A DNA stretch of 64,000 bases, from contig CAJFCV020000002.1 in the NCBI GenBank assembly GCA_904066235.2, forward strand, positions 4,836,001 to 4,900,000, in the 5' to 3' direction. The stretch's first letter is position 1; each line of letters begins with the position of its first letter. Below the pieces are notes generated by a model. It had not been told where the DNA came from. It saw nothing but the letters and a program-made list of their open reading frames with translations, and ran no database searches. Made by a program: the position numbers and the translations under genes. Source of the stretch: Bursaphelenchus xylophilus. Its lineage: Eukaryota; Nematoda; Chromadorea; Rhabditida; Aphelenchoididae. Of this stretch, positions 58,819 to 64,000 are shown in pieces.

Positions 58819-59377
58819 GGACAACAACGTGCCGTGAATGCGAGCGCCGAGCCAGGTTCGAAGTGAATGGGAGGAGGGGAGAAGCGCCGGGGACCCACCG
58901 ACCGGATGTCCGGCGCTCGGGTTTGTTGCCAAGACATCCGAGACCGCTTCTATTTATGCGAAATCCGGCACACCCAGCCCTTTTTCCGACTCTTTATTGT
59001 GTTTTCTTGGAGGTCGGGGTTGAAGCCACGACCCCCGTCACCTGTAGTCGGGGACAACGCCGCCAACGCAACCGCGTCGGCTCGGCCCAAAAAAAGCACG
59101 AACATACCTGGGGGGAAAGCAATTATTTAGATCAACAAAGTAGACAAAAAACGGCTAAAAATAGTAAAAACATCAACTCAGAATACAGAAGGCCCTCTGA
59201 AACTTGGTAAGGATCCAAATGCAGCGTTGGTTTTAGTCATAACAGCAAATTTGACACAAAACTTGGCTAAAAAATAGTAATAATCTCCTAAAATAAAATA
59301 ATTTTTATTTCCAAATTTTGGAAACTGGTTCAGTTTTCTCATTAGTCTTATAAAACCTCATTCGGAGTCGGTTGATC
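58819..59377. promoter_or_regulatory. Divergent region zinc finger/ABCG with GC-rich block
   Basis: A 559 bp region whose first half (58819-59100) is strongly GC-rich (CCGGCGCTCGGG-like content) against an AT-rich background; the second half is AT-rich. It presumably holds two promoters. Short ORFs in several frames here are composition artefacts. Confidence 0.4.
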
Positions 59378-61867
59378 ATGTCTAAATCACTGTTGGATAA
59401 GGGTAAACAAACCTCTGGTATTGAACATGTCACCATGACCTGGGAGAACGTGACAGTCGTTTCGAAGGCCGGAAGAAATATTCTGGATGGTGTGAGTGGG
59501 ATCGCATTACCCGGAGAGACGCTGGCTTTGATGGGAGCAAGGTGATTTACTCTTTTCACCGGATTAGACAAGTTTTTGGACTATGTTTACACTATCCATA
59601 ACATTATCTAACATAATTTTTGTAGTGGTGCCGGAAAGACGACCTTGCTGAACACGTTGTTACAGAGAAATCTGAAGGGTTTGGATGTGACTGGCAACAT
59701 CTTATGCAATGGTCATAGTCTTGGGAAACGGGTTACTTGTGTTTCTTCCTATATCCAACAAGAGGATTTGTTTGTGGGAACATTGACGGTCAGGGAACAT
59801 CTGATGATCCAAGCGATGCTGAAGATCCCCCATTCGACGGCTGAAGAGAGAAGGGCTCGAGTTGAAGAGGTAAAATTCTTTGTTTTATATTAGACATGAT
59901 GTAAAGTCATCATTTTTCAAATATAGAATTTGTTTTCAGGTTCTACTTGAACTAGGGCTCAAGGACAGTGAGAACTCTCGGATTGGGATCAGCGGGATTA
60001 AGAAGGGAATTTCGGGAGGGGAAGCGAAACGTTTGGCCTTTGCCGGAGAACTCTTGGCCAATCCGGCCATTTTGTTCTGTGACGAGCCGACTACTGGACT
60101 GGACTCGTTCATGGCGGCTCAGGTGGTTACTGTAGGTGCTAGCTGTGATGTCAGTTACCGGTTTTGTAGACTCTGCATCATCTGGCCAGAAATGGAATGA
60201 AAACAATCATCTGCACAATTCATTCGCCCGCGGCTGAAGTTTTTGAAAAATTTGATAAGGTAAGTAAAGGTTCAAAATATGTTTCAGGTAGGTCAAATGG
60301 GATGAAGTGATCTATCGAATTGGGCGGATAGGCTAAAAAAATTTATGGACCTTTTTATATTGTGCATGTGCTGATCTAATCCTTGGAATAAAACTTTGGA
60401 TTTTCAGGTAATGTTCCTGGCCGGTGGTCGAGTAGCCTATCTTGGGACTCCAGAAGGGTCTTATCAATACTTTGCGAACAAAAATTTTATTGTGATTCCT
60501 CCAAATTGTAATGCCGCCGATGTCATCATCCATCGACTGGCGGTGAATCCCGCGAAAAGAGAGGAATCGAAGGCTTCGATCAAGAGGATTTGTGATAATG
60601 TGAGCGTTTTTTTGGTATAGCTGGGATCAAAAATTTGATCTGAAATAGTTAAAAAGCATGAAATAATGTCTTATGCCATGTGTAACTTAATAATGTTTGT
60701 TTTTTCAGTACCTGAAGAGTGATAACTATCAGAGCATCAAAGATGAGATTGAGGGAAACAACGCTTCACATCCAAGGCCATTGAAAGGAAGAGAATCAGT
60801 CTCAATTTTTATGCTTTTATTCGCTTTATGGAGAAGAACGACCAAAGATGTGTTCAGGAATCCGGCATTGGCCAGGGCCAAGCTCTTCCAGAAATGTTTC
60901 ATGGGTGTCTTCTTGGGACTACTTTACCTTAATGGCGAGTTGAATCAGGTTAGCACTGCTTTAAGAGTTTTTTTTTCTCATAGTATATCTAGTACAATAT
61001 AGTGATGATTCGACTTTTAGGATGGGGTAATGTCTATGAAAGGGGCCTTGTTCTACTACATCGCCGAGTTGACTTATTCCACTATCTTTGGAATTCAATC
61101 ATTTGTCCCGAAGGCGTTCCCGTTGTTGGCCAGAGAATATCATGACGGTGTATATCCAGTTTGGTGCTATTATGTCTCAATGGTATGAGTTAGGCTAATT
61201 TTTTTGAGCTTGGTGGACTGTATGTCACCTTTTATTTCTTTGATATCAATTGCAGATCTTCGCCTACCTTCCTCTGTTCACAATCGATGGAATTATCATG
61301 GTCACCATCAGCTATTGGATGATGGGACTTCAGAAGAAAATTACAGTTTTTTTGACTGCGTTGCTTACGACAATATTGATTGAATGGTCCGCTGTGAGCA
61401 TTGGGATCGCTGTGAGTGCTGCCGCGCCTTCCTACGCCTTCGCTGTCTCTGTTTCTGGACCTTTATTAACGGTCTTCTCACTTACCGGAGGATTATACAC
61501 AAACGTCGCCAAGATGCATGAATTCGTTAGATGGGTACAGTATCTGAGCTGGTAAGTGCGAGGAAACTGTTTGAGTTTGATACTCTTGATTTAGTTTTTG
61601 GGTAACTTTTTATATTATTTCAGGTTCCGATTTGGATACGAATCTCTGATCATAAATCAATGGAAAGATATCGATAGAATCTCTTGTACGGGCTTTGATG
61701 GAAAGAATGTCAGCTATTGCGAGTCTGACGGTCCCACGATCATTCATAACCTCAACTTTGAAGAGAAGAACATCTACTTCAACCATATCTGCATGTTCTT
61801 TTATATCATTGGGGTCTATATGATCGGCTATATTGGGCTGACTATCAAAGTCATTGTCAATAGATAA
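59378..61867 (+). CDS. ABC transporter G family half-transporter (white-like)
   Basis: Half-transporter with one nucleotide-binding domain before one transmembrane domain, as in White/ABCG proteins that export lipids or pigment precursors. Nine exons: 59378-59541, 59626-59869, 59940-60132, 60170-60259, 60408-60599, 60709-60948, 61021-61182, 61256-61551 and 61624-61867, about 607 residues. Walker A spans an intron ([16 protein letters not shown]). The Q loop is SYIQQEDLF, the signature [13 protein letters not shown], Walker [15 protein letters not shown], and the H-loop [14 protein letters not shown]. About six membrane segments follow ([49 protein letters not shown]). All catalytic motifs are intact. 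One intron is only 37 nt (60133-60169). Confidence 0.93.
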
Positions 61868-62121
61868 ATATCATTTTAATAAAGTTGGCCGTATAAAAGT
61901 TGAGCGCAGACAAAAGAAGGGTGATGACAACAACAGCGGTGCATAACGTTTTAATTGAATCCGCGAACGGGGCGTTTTCGGTGTACTTTTGTATGATTGT
62001 GCCGATAAGTGCCATCATGTTCAGAATGATGTCGTTTTTCTGTAGCTGGTCATAAGGTGATGCAATTGTTTTTGGCCATGTGCAGTAAGTTATCGCGTAC
62101 ATAATAGCCGATAAAGTCGTC
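61857..62121 (-). CDS. Possible terminal exon of an unrecognised membrane protein
   Basis: A minus-strand open frame starts after a good acceptor (TTGTTTTCAG) and reads TLSAIMYAITYCTWPKTIAS... to KMIFIY. It has one hydrophobic segment near the end (LCTAVVVITLLLSALNFY). Its stop overlaps the last codons of the ABCG gene by 11 bp in convergent orientation. No upstream exon with a matching donor was found before the repeats begin, so it may be the remnant of a gene cut by the repeat, or spurious. Confidence 0.35.
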
Positions 62122-62464
62122 TGAAAACAAGTTCAATTTATATTTGTTTTAAAACACGTTTTTTCTAAGGGTCGAGCGAGGCTCAACTACAGCTGCGACG
62201 TTAAATTCAGCGTTGTTCAATTTTGTTCAAACTTTCAAATATTAGTTGCCTATGAACCCTTATTACGATTTCACAAAAAAATTTCGAAAAAGTTACTGTA
62301 GCTGGGCGTACTGTGGTGGAGGTCCATTTTCAGTATCTCGGAAAGTACGCCCCGTAGAGACAAGCGGTCTTCACCATCATCTTTGTCGTGTTCCAAAACC
62401 TATTTTTGTAATTTTCGTCCAGGTCCTAACTCATCGGAAAGCATGTGAAATTTGCATATTTTTG

Positions 62465-63235
62465 CCCTTAATTTTAATAATCATAACTTTTCTCAAAAAA
62501 TTTGAATAAATTTCCAGTGATTTTATCTCATATAAAGAAACTAGAGGTCTTCACGGTTCGAATGACACCAAAAACTCCAAAATCTGATTCGACACGGTTG
62601 CAAACGGCTCGACTGAAATTGACGACCCAAAAATTTGGATTTTTAATTTTTTTATGTTTCAAATTTCAACGAGCCTAATTGTTAAAATCAGAAGCCTACT
62701 GCTCATTTAGATCTGAAAAATCGATTTTTACTCATTTTTGCATGTATTAGGCATTAAACAAAATTTTTGAAATATGAAAATTAATAATTTTAATAATCAT
62801 AACTTTTCTCAAAAAATTTGAATAAATTTCCAGTGATTTTATTTCATATAAAGAAACTAGAAGTCTTCACGGTTCGAATGACACCAAAAACTCCAAAATC
62901 TGATTCGACACGGTTGCAAACGTCTCGACTGAAATTTATCACCCAAAAATTTCGATTTTTATTTATTCAAATTTCAAATTTTAACGAGCCTAATTTTTAA
63001 AATCAGATGAATACTGCTCACTCAAGGCTGAAAACCCGATTCTTACTCATTTTTTTGCATGTATTAGGTATAAAATTTTTTTATTTGAAAATTATTCATT
63101 TTAGTAATCGTAAGTTTTTTAAAAAAATTTGAATAAATTTCCAGTGATTTTTTCTTGGATTCTGTGACTAGAAATCATTGCGGTTCAAATGAGCCTAAAA
63201 ATGACAAAATCTAGCTCGACACGGTTGCAAACTTG
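62465..63235. repeat. Tandem repeat, about 2.5 copies of a 311-316 bp unit
   Basis: The landmark TTTGAATAAATTTCCAGTGA occurs at 62501, 62817 and 63128. In each copy it is followed by CGGTTCGAATGACACCAAAA-like sequence and GACACGGTTGCAAAC. Unit 1 and unit 2 are about 85-90 percent alike by eye; unit 3 stops at about 63235. Confidence 0.85.
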
Positions 63236-63721
63236 TAGTTTGAAGTCGGCTGCACTTGGCTCAATAACCTGTGTATTAATTCAGGCATTCTGGGGTGTAG
63301 CATATATCGTACAACTATAAAAAGCTTAACAAAGTCCGCTTTCAACCTTTTCGTGGCAATTGCGCGTCATTTGTGGAGGTTTTGGGGTCAGACGTTCAAA
63401 ACAGGGTTGCACAAGATAAAATCGCTCTATTTTCTTTGCTAGCCCATTTTCTGGGCAGAAAAAATTTTAATGCGGTGCGACAAATGTGAAAGCCTAGGAA
63501 ACACATGCTTTTCTACCTTAGCCTACTCAAATTTTGCATTTAGATATTATACTTGTCATCTATCGACCGGAAAAATAAATAAGCGATTGCGCTTTGCGTA
63601 AAAATTTTGGTGCTTTTGATTGAACTTTTTTTTGAGCAGGATATTATCTTTGTAACATCTGATTTATATGATGCACCAAACAGCATATCTACAGGTCTAT
63701 AAAATTTATTTATGGAATATA

Positions 63722-64000
63722 ATAATTTTCAAATTAAAATTTTTTTATACCTAATACATGCAAAAAAAATGAGTAAGAATCGGGTTTTCAGCCTTGAGTG
63801 AGCAATATTCATCTGATTTTAAAAATTAGGCTCATTAAAATTTGCAATTTGAATAAATAAAAATGGAAAATTTTGGGTGGTCAATTTCAGTCGAGACGTT
63901 TGCAACCGTGTCGAATCAGATTTTGGAGTTTTTGGTATCATTCGAACCGCGAAGACTTCTAGTTTTTTTATATGAAATAAAATCACTGGAAATTTATTCA
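63722..64000. repeat. Inverted copy of the tandem unit, continues past window end
   Basis: This is the reverse complement of the second unit (about 62817-63100), with landmarks GTTTGCAACCGTGTCGAATC and TCACTGGAAATTTATTCA. Together with 62465-63235 it forms a large foldback structure around a unique 63236-63721 spacer. No transposase ORF was seen in the spacer. Confidence 0.85.

Noticed and set aside
62465..64000. CRISPR-like or satellite array
   Set aside because: Units are over 300 bp and include an inverted copy, so this is a foldback or tandem repeat of a eukaryote, not a CRISPR array.

Overview
This is a nuclear, gene-dense invertebrate window, most probably from a nematode. Introns are short (many 35-60 nt) with U-rich acceptors (TTTCAG, TTTTAG). 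Neighbouring genes are tightly packed, often head-to-tail with 130-300 bp gaps or convergent with only 50-120 bp between stops. The gene families also fit nematodes: a divergent GSK3-like kinase, lustrin/Kunitz secreted proteins, and an EPG-5 protein matching the N-terminal half of the family. No genus can be named from the sequence alone. No rRNA, CRISPR array, telomere repeat or intact tRNA was seen. Exon boundaries were derived by eye from reading frame and GT/AG sites.

Layout, left to right. 1-7.9 kb (minus): epg-5, cut by the window edge, downstream of cct-3. 8.5-16.9 kb: an unrecognised chromatin-like protein, ECI2-type enoyl-CoA isomerase with an acyl-CoA-binding domain, DHCR24 sterol reductase, and a BED/MADF/BESS regulator. 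16.9-23.4 kb: a 6.5 kb gene-poor stretch with an inverted-repeat element. 23.4-33.3 kb: F-box/WD40 protein, proteasome lid rpn-11, an orphan, a nucleoside hydrolase, and FAM50/XAP5. 33.5-34.1 kb: an inverted-repeat transposon carrying a tRNA-Ser-like sequence. 34.6-43.3 kb: CFAP20, two tandem paralogues of unknown function, and a long secreted lustrin/Kunitz protein whose intron holds a second copy of the tRNA-bearing transposon. 43.9-62 kb: METTL2-type tRNA m3C methyltransferase, REC8-like kleisin, GSK3-like kinase, proteasome lid rpn-5, a multi-pass membrane protein, a zinc-finger protein, an M6/PLP tetraspan protein, a small basic protein, a Castor-type zinc-finger protein and an ABCG transporter. 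62.4-64 kb: a tandem plus inverted repeat running off the window.

Most genes are housekeeping (chaperonin, proteasome, RNA modification, lipid metabolism) and do not form one pathway, although two subunits of the 26S proteasome lid lie 24 kb apart. The strongest unexplained signals are two. First, a 14-base motif CWWGDRYAATATAA is scattered through introns and intergenic DNA of nearly every gene, in both orientations (about 27 exact and 20 near matches by eye). Second, a family of PIF/Harbinger-like MITEs carries a tRNA-Ser-like Pol III unit with a conserved upstream hairpin.
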